Origin: Hermodice carunculata
Taxonomy: Eukaryota > Annelida > Polychaeta > Eunicida > Amphinomidae
Assembly: GCA_964020975.1 (NCBI GenBank)
Contig: OZ026617.1
Location: 32,180,836-32,244,835, forward strand
Direction: 5' to 3'
DNA: 64,000 bases
This document shows, piece by piece, positions 22,396 to 33,262 of the stretch; position 1 is the stretch's first letter, and every line of letters starts with the position of its first letter. Position numbers and translations under genes: made by a program. The notes under the pieces are model-generated. The model searched no databases, had not been told where the DNA came from, and worked only from the letters and a program-made list of their open reading frames with translations.

Positions 22396-23560
22396 CACTT
22401 CAAACTTGGTGGGGATGTACCTTGGCTTGGTCTCGACCAAGTTTGTCCAAATAGTCAAGCTTCAGTGATTTTGGATTTTTTATGAGGGGGGGGGGATCTT
22501 AACAAATCTTCTACTCCAAAACTGCTCACCCAATTGCTTTGATATCACACAGGAGCACTCTTAGTTCATAATTTTGTTCAGTCGGTGGTGCTGCATTTTT
22601 AAAAATTTGTTCTATGATTTTTTGTGTGTTTTTGCAGATTTTGATTTCTTCTTCAGAACTATCACTCAGGTTCAGCTGAAACATGGTGGATATATTCCTT
22701 GTGGCAGGATCAAACAAATTTTTTTCACTAGATGGCACTGCTGTGGATTCCTGATTTTCAACATTTTTTTTTTTTTAATTCGGGCACTTATCGGTAAATG
22801 CACCTTTCCTATTGATTACACTATGCAAACCAATGGGCATTTTAATGCTAATTCACATTTTTAACTTCTTCTCCAAAACCATCAGCCAAATTGACTTCAA
22901 ACTTGGTGGCAATGTACCTTGGGTGGGTCTCTGCCAATGATTTTTTTTTTTTTTTTTTAATGCATTTTTTTGTTCTTTTTTTTTTTTAATAAATCTTATC
23001 AAATCTCCTTTAAAACTGCTCATCAGATTGCTTTGATATCACACAGGAGACACGTAGGGACTTCTAGTTCTTAATTTGTTTACCAGGTGGTGCTGTAATT
23101 TTATCAAATTTTTTTAATGATTTTTGTTTGTTTTTCGCTATGTTTGACTTTTTCTCCAGAAACCTTTACTCAGATTAAGCTGAAGCTTTGTGGATATGTA
23201 TTTTGTGAAAGAGTCAAACAAAGTTGGTGACTAGGTGGCGCTGTTATGGATTTCTGAGTTTTCACGATTTTTTCAATTCAGGTACTTATCTATAAACATG
23301 ATAAATGCACCTTTCCTATTGATTACTATGTTAGTCAATGGACATTCTAATGCTAATTCACATTTTGGACTTCTCTGAAGAAACTGTCAGTCAGATTGAC
23401 TTCAAACTTGGTAGTAATGCACATGTACCTTGGCTGGCTGGATCTCTACCAAGTTTGTTCAAATGGTCACGCTCCAGTGATTTTTAACTTTTTAATAATT
23501 TTTTTTTTTGGGGGGGGGGCAAGTCTTTAAAAAAAGTTTCAATAGGAAAGTTTAACATGG
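22396..23560. repeat. ~500-bp tandem units, about 2.3 copies
   Basis: TTCAAACTTGGTGG or a near form occurs near 22399, 22896 and 23401. CACCTTTCCTATTGATTAC occurs near 22801 and 23309. AATTGCTTTGATATCACACAGGAG recurs in shortened or changed form around 22532 and 23030. The units are well diverged, so this is an old duplication. Confidence 0.85.
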
Positions 23561-23939
23561 GAATTTCTTGTAATGGTTATAACTTGAATTGTTTTGGCCA
23601 GATTTGTGTCCAACTTGGCGGGGATGTACCTTTGATATTACAGTGTCTACCCATTTTGTGCAAGTGGTCTTGCACCAGTGATTGTTGGACCTTGACCTCA
23701 TTTGCAAAGTCACAGTTCACTGGTCTCCAAAGCATCCCCAACTCGCTATTGCGTTCACTGATGTGGGTGCTCGCAGGGGTCTGCGGGTCATCGGCTGATT
23801 ATTGTTTCAGTTATGCAATTGTACTAATTAACATGATCAATATGATAAGGTAGCCAGGGCCTTTTGGCCAGTTGAGTCAGTCTTGTTCGCCTGTCAGTCA
23901 AGATGATAAATTATTAATGAGCTTCATCCTGACCAGTCA

Positions 23940-23985
23940 GGTCGCACTTCCGGTAGTGTGACTCAATGAAGCATGGCGGACTCCA
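23940..23985 (+). promoter_or_regulatory. promoter-like ETS and YY1-type motifs
   Basis: GCACTTCCGGTAG matches the ETS core, and AAGCATGGCGGA follows within 25 bases and resembles the YY1 site found at many TATA-less starts. A small 30-codon frame opens at 24187. No conserved exon follows, so if this is a promoter it could belong to the repeat or to an unannotated transcript. Confidence 0.3.
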
Positions 23986-24459
23986 CAGAGCTGATGTTTG
24001 TCAACAGTAGCTCACATTGCAATCAGTAGCGCACGCTAAAAGAATGAACGGTGACACTTCCTACTCCGAATTGATGTCAATACAAAATATATAACTGTCA
24101 GTCATTCAACTATCATAATTCTCGTGTGTTTCAAACTTTATTTCAAACTATCATAATTGATTTGAAGTGCACTGCCACTTGGAACATGCCGGGTTGTCTT
24201 TTTTGTGTGGAAGTTGAACTGGCCGGCACCTTGTGCATGTGGTGCCTACTACTACTGAGTCTTTGCTTTGCATAAAAAAACAACTAAACGGTCGTGAAAA
24301 TATTCTGATACATTCCTTACTATCTTGACCTTAATCTGCATGCTCAGTTTTGTCAAGTTCATTCGTTAATCATAAAAAATCAATCAAAATATGATGCCAG
24401 TTTCTTGCAAAAGCATATTTGAATCCGCCATTTTTAATTTGCATTTGGACACAAATTAC

Positions 24460-24802
24460 TTGGACGTAATGTCGGTGAACTCCGGAGTGACCCACATGGT
24501 CTGATATTTGTCGATTAGCTATACACAGACATATACATGGTGTTGTGTTGCCGTTTATATTATATTCGATTAAATTAAGATTATTACAGGTCTCAAATTC
24601 AGTATTACTACCATTATGCTACAATTAAATTATTGAACCAATAGTACTGATATTACTTTCGTGTAACTTCGGTGAACTTTGGACACCCACGTGCTGTGAG
24701 ATTTGTGGATTAACGTTAGCCAAGTCAATAGCTGGCGGAATGTAGATACGTGGTGTTTTGTTTGACGTTTATTTTACATTTTATTAAATTAGAATTATTG
24801 CA
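24460..24802. repeat. diverged tandem duplication, period ~198 bp
   Basis: TCGGTGAACTCCGGAGTGAC near 24472 pairs with TCGGTGAACTTTGGACACCC near 24669. The GTTT(A/G)..TTTATATTATATTCGATTAAATT phrase of unit 1 has its counterpart in unit 2 before AGAATTATTGC. Two units are visible. Confidence 0.6.
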
Positions 24803-25157
24803 AGAACAAGCAGTCGTTTGTGCCAGCCTCCATGTCAATGCCAAAGAAAGCATGCTTTCCTACCGAGTCACAGTTGTGTTTGACAACTGGATAAGAAAAA
24901 ACTGTGGAAAACGTGAAAATTACAATAGAATTAAAAATGCCGGGAAAGAACAAGGCAATATGATAACCAAATACCACCAAATACAGGATCAGATTGGCAT
25001 AAGAATGAAACTTTCCACTATGCATTCTAGCAAATGATTTACCGTTAAGTACTGTGAAAAATCTTGACTACACATATCCCACGATTACACGATACCTCAC
25101 TTTCTCCCTGAACTTTTTAATTACACAGATACAAATGTTGCGCAAATAGCGTCACTT

Positions 25158-25226
25158 CCCAGCGTGCTATTGTGCATCCGCACTGTTTGACCAATAAGAT
25201 CTGCATGCACCATCGCACGCTGGGCA
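25158..25226. promoter_or_regulatory. CCAAT box inside an inverted repeat
   Basis: CCCAGCGTGCTATTGTGCAT and ATGCACCATCGCACGCTGGG form 20-bp arms with two G/T-type differences. Between them lies TTGACCAATAAG, a CCAAT box. This could be a small bidirectional control element or simply a foldback repeat. Confidence 0.3.
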
Positions 25227-25344
25227 GCTTGCCCATCCAAAGAACGTAAGACCCTGACGAGAACACATCAGAAACATACAGCGATCTTGGGGGATCCTGT
25301 GGAGGCAAACTGTTCACTTGATAACTTGAGATCTCTTATGAGTT

Positions 25345-25605
25345 AGGACCTTGATGTTGCACATGTTAATGTTTCTCTCTGAGGGTCATGCTTAGACAGT
25401 ACATGAGTGTCCTTGACCTCATTTCTGGGGTCACAGTACAACATACATTAATTTTACTCTTGACCATAACTTGAGAACTGCTTGAACTGGGACCCTGATG
25501 TTGCACATGTCAGTGTTCTTCCATAAAGGTCTCACCCTGTCTTTCTCAGTAAATGGGTGACCTTGATCCTATCTCAAGTTCACGGAGCTACAATTGTGAT
25601 GAATT
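25345..25605. repeat. ~145-bp diverged tandem units with TGATGTTGCACATGT
   Basis: GACCTTGATGTTGCACATGT near 25347 and GACCCTGATGTTGCACATGT near 25492 start two related units. Each contains a GACCTTGA / CCTTGACCTCATTTC-type phrase and a closing TCACRG. They sit just inside the right GCTCAGCTGAC-type end. Confidence 0.7.
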
Positions 25606-25621
25606 ACTAGGTCAGCTGAGC

Positions 25622-26524
25622 ATGGGCTGTTCACACAGCCGTCTTGTTTTTTTAAATGTGGACACATCAAGGTGTGCTTTACAGACCTTTTTGCATAGGT
25701 AAGATGAGTAAACTTCACTTGTTTGCTGTTTTCTTTCATAGATCCTCCAGTGATCAAGGATTGAAAAGTTTTTATGTTAGATCTGGCTTTAATTGGTGCT
25801 TGATACATATAAAGAAAAGACTCTGTTCTTAAGAGTAGCTGGTCATTCTTTTGTGATGTGGAAGATTTGCATCATCAACAAATTGGTGTGCTAATCAGTG
25901 GTACAGACAGCATATCTGGGCCATTCTTTTGGGGGGGTGGGGGGGCACAGTTATAGCCTCTTTGGATGCCCCCTTCCTCCCACCCCCTTTCCACAGGAGG
26001 TGACCAGAAAGTATATTCAACTGTTAATTCAGCATGCACAAATTCAAGCTGACCTCTTGGAGATTGGCCATGGCTCTGGGAAAATAGTTTTTCAAGGATG
26101 CTCATATGTTCAGGTTTTTGTGTTTGATCCTGTCCTGGCCAGTCACCAGATCACGTCTGTGTTTTAAAGATGCCATATTTTACTATAGATGATGGAGAGC
26201 ATTCCTCAGTGCGTCAAGTCAAGGTGTGACATGTTATGCGTGCTCTCTCCACTCACAGGTTGGTCTGACAGTGGCACGACAGGTGTGATCGATATACCAG
26301 GCTACACATCCATCCCTGTGTACCATACACATTAACGCTGCTTTGTCCACTCATTTGTCAAATGGATGTACCTCTTTACTACAGTTATTGATCCCCATGT
26401 CTAGCCACTGCACTGTGGTTACTTTCACCCGGCCCAGTGTCCAGTCAGTGGCTGACTGAGCCTGCAGGGACATTGTGTGCCTGTCATGGCACCAGTCTGT
26501 CAGTCGCTTTGGGGGTATCTGGGG
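25622..26524. other. unique spacer
   Basis: G-rich 25929-25946 is present. No gene or clear repeat is supported, and open frames up to 95 codons show no domain. Confidence 0.35.
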
Positions 26525-26737
26525 TATATGGGAGTGGGGGTGGAATTGTAAGGGGTTTTCTGTAATGGTGTACTGGGTATTTTGATTTGCCTTATTCATG
26601 CACCGGAGACCTTTTTTAATTACAGTACTCTGTACCAACCATTATTTGTGCATTTTCTTATTTTGCGTACCTTGTACTAGGGCAAAATTATTACTTGTAC
26701 CAATGTACTCAGGACCCTCTTACCCCCATCCCCCCAT
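26525..26737 (+). repeat. GTAC-rich dispersed repeat, copy 1
   Basis: Shared wording with the copy at 30205-30390 (opposite strand) includes AAGGGGTTTTCTGTAATGG, ATTACAGTACTCTGTACCAA, CGTACCTTGTACTAGGGCA and ATTACTTGTACC. The ends are oligo-G (GGGGGTGG) and oligo-C (CCCCCATCC), so the whole is roughly foldback. It may be a non-autonomous DNA transposon. A 122-codon open frame over it is incidental. Confidence 0.75.
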
Positions 26738-27954
26738 CTGTCATTCATTGAGTGATTTGAAGAAAAAAGAAAAGCTTATGGTCCGTTCGTGCAGGAAGAC
26801 ACTGACGAGACACCAAAACTACATGAGGCAGTATCAGTTGTCCACCGTAGCCAATCAGTCTGACAGACAGCATGCAATGGCTGCAATAATGGCGTGTTGT
26901 CTGTGTAGTCACCTGAATGTATTTGTTTTGTGTGTTTGTGTAACAGGTTTTACTCAGACTTTTTAAGTGAACATTTGACGAGGCAATTTGTCATATGTCT
27001 CTTGAAATATGTTACCAGTTTAAATATTTATCATGGCCTTTCTTTCGTGGCATCGATCTCCACAGTAAAAACTTAATATTCTTCAATATCCGAAAATTTA
27101 GTCAGAGTGTGCGAGATAATCTGGTTATCACAGGAAGGTTTAGCATTTCTTTACTTTATGTACCTGTGCACAGAATTTTGCACAAAAGCATAATGGCCTT
27201 TTCTTTTGCTTATTTTGTTTGTTTATTTATTTATTTATGTATTTATTATTATTTTTTTTATTGATTTATTTCTTTTTTTTAGCTTATTTTGTTTGTTTGT
27301 TGATTTATTTATTTGTTTTCTGTTTGTTCATTTGTTTGGGTTTTTTTCTGTGTAAGCAGATCTAGAGGCAACTGAAGTAGTTGAATAGCGAATAAAATTA
27401 ACACTGTGTGCACATAAGGTATTCTTACTGTTGTATATAAGAAACAACCATAGTACCAATGATACTTTTTACCTAAGACTTCTTGCTTCTATTGTGGGCA
27501 ATGTAAATGCTGGATCATAAATTAGCTTGCAGTTGTAATTGAGCAGTTCAAGGCTTTGGCTTAAAACACAGTGAATCTGAAGTCTTCTTGCATATGTCAG
27601 TGGCACTCTGCACATTTATTAATAGATGGGTTTTGGGGTTTGAGGGGGGGGGGGTCAGAAGGAAAGAAAGGGGTCAGAACTGTACAGGACTTTCTGGTAG
27701 GTTGCTGGCAGATAAGAAATGGAATGTTAGAATTAGAAAAGAACAGATTTAACTAGAGTAACAGGTTTTGGGGAAGGAAAGGGAAAGGTGGTAACCCTTC
27801 ATCAGGGCTCCCATAACTGTGTACACAGGAAATGCCTGAACCTTAGTGGTGGGGGTAGGGTCAGAGAGCAGAAGAAAAGTGTTTTTTTTTCTTGTTTTTT
27901 TTAACCTGTGTCAGATATAATGCAGGACCCTGGCAAATAAGCAGAGTGCCTGTT
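26738..27954. other. spacer with T-rich tract
   Basis: 27200-27350 is (TTTA)n/(TTTG)n-like. 27640-27655 is G-rich. No gene is supported. Confidence 0.35.
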
Positions 27955-28094
<140 letters not shown>

Positions 28095-29538
28095 AGCAAA
28101 GTGCATTTACCAGACAAGAGGTGTCTATTCTAATGTCATGCCCTTAATTGTATTGAAGATTCACAGAATCTTCTTAGAGATTCCATCCTTAAAAAAAGGA
28201 GAAGGACTTTGATGGATAAAGAAGACAGTGTTCCCATGAGAAATCGTTTTATGTTTGTTTTGCTTGGATACGCTGCACAGCCTGTATATACAACCATGTA
28301 AAATTCACTGTCTGATTGTTGTGAAAGGTAAATAAATGATTTTTCAGTAAGGATAACAATAAGGATATTACAATGTTCCCCTCGGCCTGTTGCTTTATTG
28401 GTAACAATGGTATGTTATGGTTGATCAGCCCCATACAGTGTGTATAGAGTTTATAGGTGGGAAGCTGCGTGTGTGTCCAGCTGTTGGGTGTTCTGCACTA
28501 TGTTGTCTTGTTGGATCAATGTATCCACAGTCATAGTCCAGGCCCCCATGTGTCTGCCTAAGTGAACATGTGTGGCAAGTCAATGGGAGCATAAAGCGTC
28601 GGCCACACATCCCTCCCTATAACTTCTCCATCCTACTCCAAGGAGTACTGTGTACAGAAGCCGCAGATCACAGCTACACAGAGAATTCCGCCCGAGGATG
28701 GATCGATAGGACGCAGGATGCCAAGTGCTTACTTGAGCCGCGATTGGCTTGGTCTGCAATCACTCTGCATCAAGCTTCGCACCAAGTGGCAGTTGGTCTT
28801 TGCTAAATGAAACGCTAAGAGCCTTATGCCCTGTTAAGATTCTTGGGGCAGAATTTTCATTATTTTTGCTGAGAAGCAGCTGGGGAAATACCCTTGTGTT
28901 GATAATGTTGTGGCAACATTTGGTGGAGAATCCATGTACTCTTAACCCTAAGGAACCAAAAGACAGATGTATCAGTAGTTTTTCCATTAGTATTTACCAT
29001 AAAGTCTTTAGCATTGTAAAATGTCATCTGCTTCTCATCGCGGATCTATCCTTGTCTTTTTAGTCATCAAGAATAATGAATCCTCGGCCAACAGCTTTCT
29101 TCAGAGTACTGTGCCAAGACAGCAAGATACTGTATTTTCAGTTGCAGGCATCAATATGATTTATTGGACCATATAAAATGCCAGTTTGCATGTCATAATC
29201 TATAATATTTATGGATTTTTTGATCTTTTATGCAGTTTTTTCAGGAACTCACAAAAAAGTCTGCTGTCTGAATACAAAACAAAACAAAAATGCACTGTAT
29301 CAGGTTGTTTATTGTTCACGTGTTTATAGCTCAGGATATGAGACGTATGTTTGACTATTCATAAAGGTAAATGCATTCTATGTTTGGTATGAAACATATT
29401 TTATTTCAATATCAATCATAATTTTTTTTTAAATTGTGAATTTGTTTTTGTATTTTGTATTTTGGAAACCTTGGGGAAGAGTGGGAACATGTCTAGATAT
29501 TCTCTCAACAAAGCCACCTGCATTAGATATATATATAT
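28095..29538. other. unique block, candidate regulatory DNA at 28560-28830
   Basis: 28560-28830 is repeat-free and GC-balanced, with GAGCCGCGATTGGCTTGG (inverted CCAAT), GAGGATGGATCGATAGGACG and AAGCGTCGGCCACACATCC. One open frame of 78 codons crosses it but shows no domain. The remainder, 28830-29538, is AT-rich spacer, including a weak CCAACAGCTTTCTTCAG phrase at 29090. Confidence 0.25.
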
Positions 29539-29630
29539 ATAGTGGTCCCTCTATTATAAGGCCATCCTAAATGTACCACAATTATGGCCTTATTAAAAGG
29601 GTGGCCTCTCTTCAGAGGGGCCCCACTGTA
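29539..29630. mobile_element. short M2-type MITE, 92 bp
   Basis: TATAGTGGTCCCTCT on the left matches AGAGGGGCCCCACTGTA on the right as an imperfect inverted repeat with TA edges. The interior repeats ATAAGGCCAT and ATGGCCTTAT inversely. It reads directly into a (TGTA)n array. Confidence 0.7.
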
Positions 29631-29712
29631 TGTATGTATGTATGTATGTATGTATGTATGTATGTATGTATGTATGTATGTATGTATGTATGTATGTATG
29701 TATGTATGTATA
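29627..29712. repeat. (TGTA)n microsatellite, ~21 units
   Basis: The array starts in the terminal TGTA of the preceding MITE, as if it grew from that end. Open frames over it are artefacts. Confidence 0.97.
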
Positions 29713-30044
29713 CATGTATATTATACAGTGCATTGCCAAGTGTGTCACAAACAAGTTTGTAATGGAACAGGGTGTGTGTGGGTGTGTGGTGTGGGTGTGT
29801 GGTGTGGGTGTGTGGAAGGAGAGTAAGGCTTGGCTCAGCATTAACCCCTCATTCTAAGTTTAGTGGACTTGCAGTTGTGCAAATGTTCTTAAGGTAGCAA
29901 CAAGGAGCACTTTATATTTCCCCCCTCCCCTCGTACACACAAAGCAACTTTTTTCTCATAAAAATTGCCCCCAAAGCACAACAGTGAACTGTCAGAAAGA
30001 TTAGGCATCTAAATTATCTTGGTGATTTCACATCTACATTCCTT
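29713..30044. other. spacer with GTGTGG repeats
   Basis: GGGTGTGTGGTGTGGGTGTG units occur at 29772-29815. There is no gene. Confidence 0.5.
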
Positions 30045-30203
30045 GATAGGAAACCTTTCATTCAAGTACCAGCATGTTTGCAGTTCAACGGAAATAAAAG
30101 GGTGTAAGTCAACAACTTTCCTCTGCTGGCATTGGGCACAGTGTGCTCACAGCATGCTAAAGAGATCTGATGACTCCAGACAAAGCCCAGCACTGAAAGA
30201 AAG
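30045..30203 (+). mobile_element. T3 hairpin MITE fragment
   Basis: It starts within the element at GAAACCTTTCATTCAAG and keeps AAGTACCAGCATG, a degraded hairpin (GTCAACAACTTTCC ... GCATGCTAAAGAG) and CAGCACTGAAAGAAAG. The left end is missing and the right TTAA is lost. Confidence 0.7.
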
Positions 30204-30204
30204 G

Positions 30205-30390
30205 GTGGGGTGGGGTGGGGTGGGGCTAGTAATTTGGTACAAATAATTATGCCCTAGTACAAGGTACAGAAAATGAAAATGTACAAATACTGGTTGGTAC
30301 GAAGTACAGTAATTAAAAAGTGCTTCCAGTATATAAGTACGGAAAATAAAAATGCCAATACGCCAGTGCAGAGAACCCCTTACACCCCTT
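30205..30390 (-). repeat. GTAC-rich dispersed repeat, copy 2
   Basis: Reverse complement of the 26525 copy over most of its length (CCCTAGTACAAGGTACAGAA, TTGGTACGAAGTACAGTAAT, CCCCTTACACCCC). It opens with a (GGGGT)n run at the end of the T3 fragment. Confidence 0.75.
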
Positions 30391-30548
30391 CCTGAAAGAC
30401 CTGAAGAACTTTGGAGAGATTTCAAATGTATCTTTTGCCTACAGCCAGAGCATGTTGCATGTTAAAGGAAGTGACTGAAAACACTGCAGGAACAGTTACT
30501 TGGCTTCAAGGGTTAATATATACAATCTTTGTATGCAGTTATGTCAAA

Positions 30549-30577
30549 CTATGTATGTATGTATGTATGTATGTATG

Positions 30578-30672
<95 letters not shown>
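30549..30672. repeat. (ATGT)n-(AT)n compound microsatellite
   Basis: About eight ATGT units run into about 45 AT units. The same compound order occurs at 43766-43886. Confidence 0.97.
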
Positions 30673-30674
<2 letters not shown>

Positions 30675-30837
30675 TTTTATAAACAGAAGGTAGTAATATA
30701 TTTGGGTGAGTGTGATTTTACAAGAGGCAGACATTTCATATATTTACCTGTGCTTACTGCATGGTCTTCACCGAAACCCCCTCAAGCCACAAAAAATGGC
30801 TGGTTGGAAAATGTCGTCGGCTTAAATGCTGTTACAG

Positions 30838-30936
30838 AGATATGAAAATAACTATGGCATGAAATTCAAACCCAGTATGCACTTTCTTAACTTGTTAGAG
30901 CCACTGCTTATCAAGTCTGTAATTTTACAAATTTCA
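30838..30936 (+). repeat. dispersed ~100-bp repeat R, copy 1
   Basis: GAAAATAACTATGGCATGAA, CTTAACTTGTTAGAGCCACT and GCTTATCAAGTCTGTAATT recur at 31573-31670. Here R runs straight into the middle of a T2 MITE at ACAAATTTCAAC. Confidence 0.85.
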
Positions 30937-31084
30937 ACATTAATGAAAAACAGTTTGAATGAGAATTGTAGATGGAACCTGAAGAAAACCTGTCTGTGGT
31001 CAAAAGCTTTTCTGAGCTTGGTTTTGGTATCAAGCACTGAACCCATGCCTAGGAAAGCTGTTTACTCTCTCTTAAAAGGGTTTA
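30935..31084 (+). mobile_element. T2 hairpin MITE, right part only
   Basis: It begins at the T2 phrase TTTCAACATTAATGAAAAAC and keeps a decayed hairpin (GGTCAAAAGCTTTTCTGAGC ... AGGAAAGCTGTTTAC) and the end AAAAGGGTTTAAC. The left half is replaced by repeat R. Confidence 0.7.
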
Positions 31085-31204
31085 ACTCTGAAGAACCGTA
31101 TACCAGTAAATGAACATGCAACTTTTTCCTTTTTTAAATTACCAGAATTGGCCCAGTGTCATGAATATTGTCTACTGTTTTCTGTATCAAGTATAAAAAG
31201 ATGA

Positions 31205-31270
31205 TAAGTCAACATTTTGTATTGGGCACACTCTGGGTGCATTGTACTGAGGAAAGCTGTTGACTCAACG
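31205..31270. repeat. hairpin remnant of the T1-T3 group
   Basis: GTCAACATTTTGTATTGGGC is followed by GGGTGCATTGTACTGAGGAA and AGCTGTTGACTCA. The wording is closest to T3. It ends a few bases before the TTAA of the next T2. Confidence 0.55.
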
Positions 31271-31279
31271 CCCAGAACA

Positions 31280-31494
31280 TTAACCCTTTCCCCTTCAAGC
31301 TGGCCAAAACTGGCTGGTGGTCGAATGTCGTCTGCTTCAGTGTTTTCAACTAATTTCAACAGTAATGAAAAGCAATTTTGACTGAGAATTCTAGATAAGC
31401 CCTATGAAGATCACATGTCCCAGGTCAACAACTGCCCAACTCATGCCAAGGAAAGTTGTTGACTCAAGTGTCAATTCAAGGGGGAAAGGGTTAA
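31280..31494 (+). mobile_element. T2 hairpin MITE with shortened hairpin
   Basis: Both ends are intact (TTAACCCTTTCCCCTTC, GGGGGAAAGGGTTAA). The hairpin has lost most of its left arm: GTCAACAACTGCCCAACTC jumps to CATGCCAAGGAAAGTTGTTG. It shares the variant CAACAAC / GTTGTTG pair with the 18448 subfamily. Confidence 0.92.
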
Positions 31495-31572
31495 AGGTAA
31501 CATCTAGGAATTACTAAAGTTTAACTCTTGTCTGTTAGTTGATTAGCATTTTCATGGATATCACAGTACATC

Positions 31573-31670
31573 AGAGGTGTGAAAATAACTATGGCATGAA
31601 ATTTAAACCCAGTAATACATGTACTTAACTTGTTAGAGCCACTGCTTATCAAGTCTGTAATTGTACAAAT
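31573..31670 (+). repeat. dispersed ~100-bp repeat R, copy 2
   Basis: Near-identical to 30838-30936 apart from a few changes (CCCAGTAATACATGTACTTA here). No T2 is attached on its right. The two copies may stem from a local duplication. Confidence 0.85.
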
Positions 31671-31791
31671 AAAATGGAATGAAATAACAACTAAGCAAAA
31701 ATTAAATTTGTGAGTGAAATGAAAAAGAGGTAATGTATTCAATAGATTTCTTCTGTGTACCAGTGGTTAGCTTGTGCCATATAACTGTTAG

Positions 31792-31792
<1 letters not shown>

Positions 31793-31836
<44 letters not shown>

Positions 31837-31852
31837 CGTGTGTGTGTGTGTC
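31793..31852. repeat. (TG)n microsatellite
   Basis: About 30 units with two CG interruptions. It directly abuts repeat module Y. Confidence 0.97.
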
Positions 31853-31948
31853 TCCTAGGAGACTACCTGTCTTGGAAGACCACCTGTTTTAATAAATCAA
31901 AATCTGGTCATACCTGGAGGTGATCTGTGGAGACAGGTTTCACGAAAC
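31853..31948 (-). repeat. dispersed repeat Y, copy 2
   Basis: Reverse complement of 1449-1541: CCTGTCTTGGAAGACCACCT, ATCAAAATCTGGTCATACC and GGAGACAGGTTTCACGAAAC. Here it is separated from X by about 220 unrelated bases. Confidence 0.7.
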
Positions 31949-32168
31949 ATGTTGAGTAGTTACCCGCTGAAGACCTTTTAATTTATTTGGGCTGATACAG
32001 CCTATGTCAAAATTTTACAGAAGAACCTGTGCAATATAGACAATTGTAATTCCATATGTATACAGGTTAGACAGGGACAGGTTAGCTTATGGAGAGTAAA
32101 GAATTCGAACTGCGGAATAGGATATTGACTACTAGGAAGTGGTTCTGGGCAAAAAGACACAAATACAA

Positions 32169-32275
32169 CTGTACCACTTACGAGACTCACAGTCAAGCTG
32201 GCCTGTGCACAAATGGACTGGGTTCTCCTACCGGGCAACACAGATTAGAACATCAAGGCACATGGCAAGGTCCCT
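32169..32275 (-). repeat. dispersed repeat X, copy 2
   Basis: Reverse complement of 1352-1452, with CTGTACCACTTACGAGACTC, GGCCTGTGCACAAATGGACT and CAGATTAGAACATCAAGGC. Strand and order relative to Y match locus 1, which supports one composite element. Confidence 0.75.
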
Positions 32276-33262
32276 ATTCATTACTGGTACTGTAACAGAT
32301 GAGTTGCCCAGGTAGCCCACCAGTGTAGCCATGTATGCTGAAAGGTAGATCTGCAATCCCACCCAAGTTTCATACAGACAGCCTTAAAAATGTGATGTTG
32401 TTGAGCTGTGGTACAAGATGAGCAAACCAGATCCCTTAGGCCACACACTGGAGAAGCAACAGTTTCGCTCAAGTTCATCAACTAGTTGGTAGCCTGGAGG
32501 AAGACTTTCTTGACCCGCTGATCCTCTGGACCAAATCGTGTTTGTGGAGTTGAAAGTGGGGGAGAGAGTGTGTGTATAACTTGTGTGGTGCCAGAAGCTC
32601 TTAGTGGATATTTGTATTGGTCCTGCACAAGATGCCAACAAGGAGATCTGCCAAATAAACAGTAGGGGCGGCAGTTGTGTGTGAACATGCAGCACAAATC
32701 ATTGCACTATTGTTGACTGTGCCAGCTGCAATGACTTCAAGCCTTTTTACACTCACTACACAGAAATTCCTGAAGAATTTATTCAGACGTGTCATGTTTG
32801 GGAACAAGATTACTTGGGTGTCAATGGAATTTGGTCAAATTGGATGACAAAGTCATTGTTTTGAGAGATGAAAATAATGCTATCCGGTTCTTAAAGCTTA
32901 CTGGTCAAACCGTACTGAGTCACTTTATGTGTGTTTGCTTTCAGTTTAACACCAGGTGTATATCTGGAAAAGCAGCAGCCCCAGAGGTTGAAAGCTCAGG
33001 AATGATATATCCCCATAAAATTCTTACCTAATTATTTTAACTCTGTTAAGTCTGCGAAACCTTAGTCCAAGACAACATTCAGTTGTCTTGGTATCAGATG
33101 TAACATCATGAAATTACGAGCTTCCAAATGTTTAATACAGTTACATCTGGAAGTGTCCATTTCAACCCCCTCACAGGTTTTGTCAACTGGAGTGGCCAGG
33201 ATGTGTTATTAACCTTACTGATTGGTAGTTCATGTCATTAACCATATTGATTGGTAGGTCAG
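32276..33262. other. unique spacer
   Basis: Several open frames of 60-103 codons occur on the minus strand at 32384-32800. They overlap each other, show no domain and lack splice support. No repeat is recognised. Confidence 0.35.

Larger units (their letters stand above)
22366..25621. mobile_element. 3.3-kb repeat-rich interval with GCTCAGCTGAC inverted ends
   Basis: AGCTCAGCTGAC at 22366-22377 is matched by GTCAGCTGAGC at 25611-25621. The interval holds ~500-bp tandem units, promoter-like motifs, a ~198-bp duplication and a ~145-bp duplication. A related piece at 59797-60060 carries the same end motif and the TTCAAACTTGG phrase. It may be one large non-autonomous element or a cluster of related pieces. 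I see no transposase frame and no clear target duplication. Confidence 0.45.

Noticed and set aside
22526-22864. Open frames of 70-96 codons in the ~500-bp units
   Set aside because: They are not preserved between the tandem units and lack domains.
26598-26966. 122-codon frame
   Set aside because: It overlaps the GTAC-rich dispersed repeat and has no domain.
29080-29120. Further T1-T3 hairpin remnant (CCAACAGCTTTCTTCAG)
   Set aside because: Only one arm-like phrase is present, with no complement or element body.
30411-30845. 144-codon open frame, the longest in the window
   Set aside because: Its centre is the (ATGT)n(AT)n array (poly Tyr-Ile), and the flanks show no domain.
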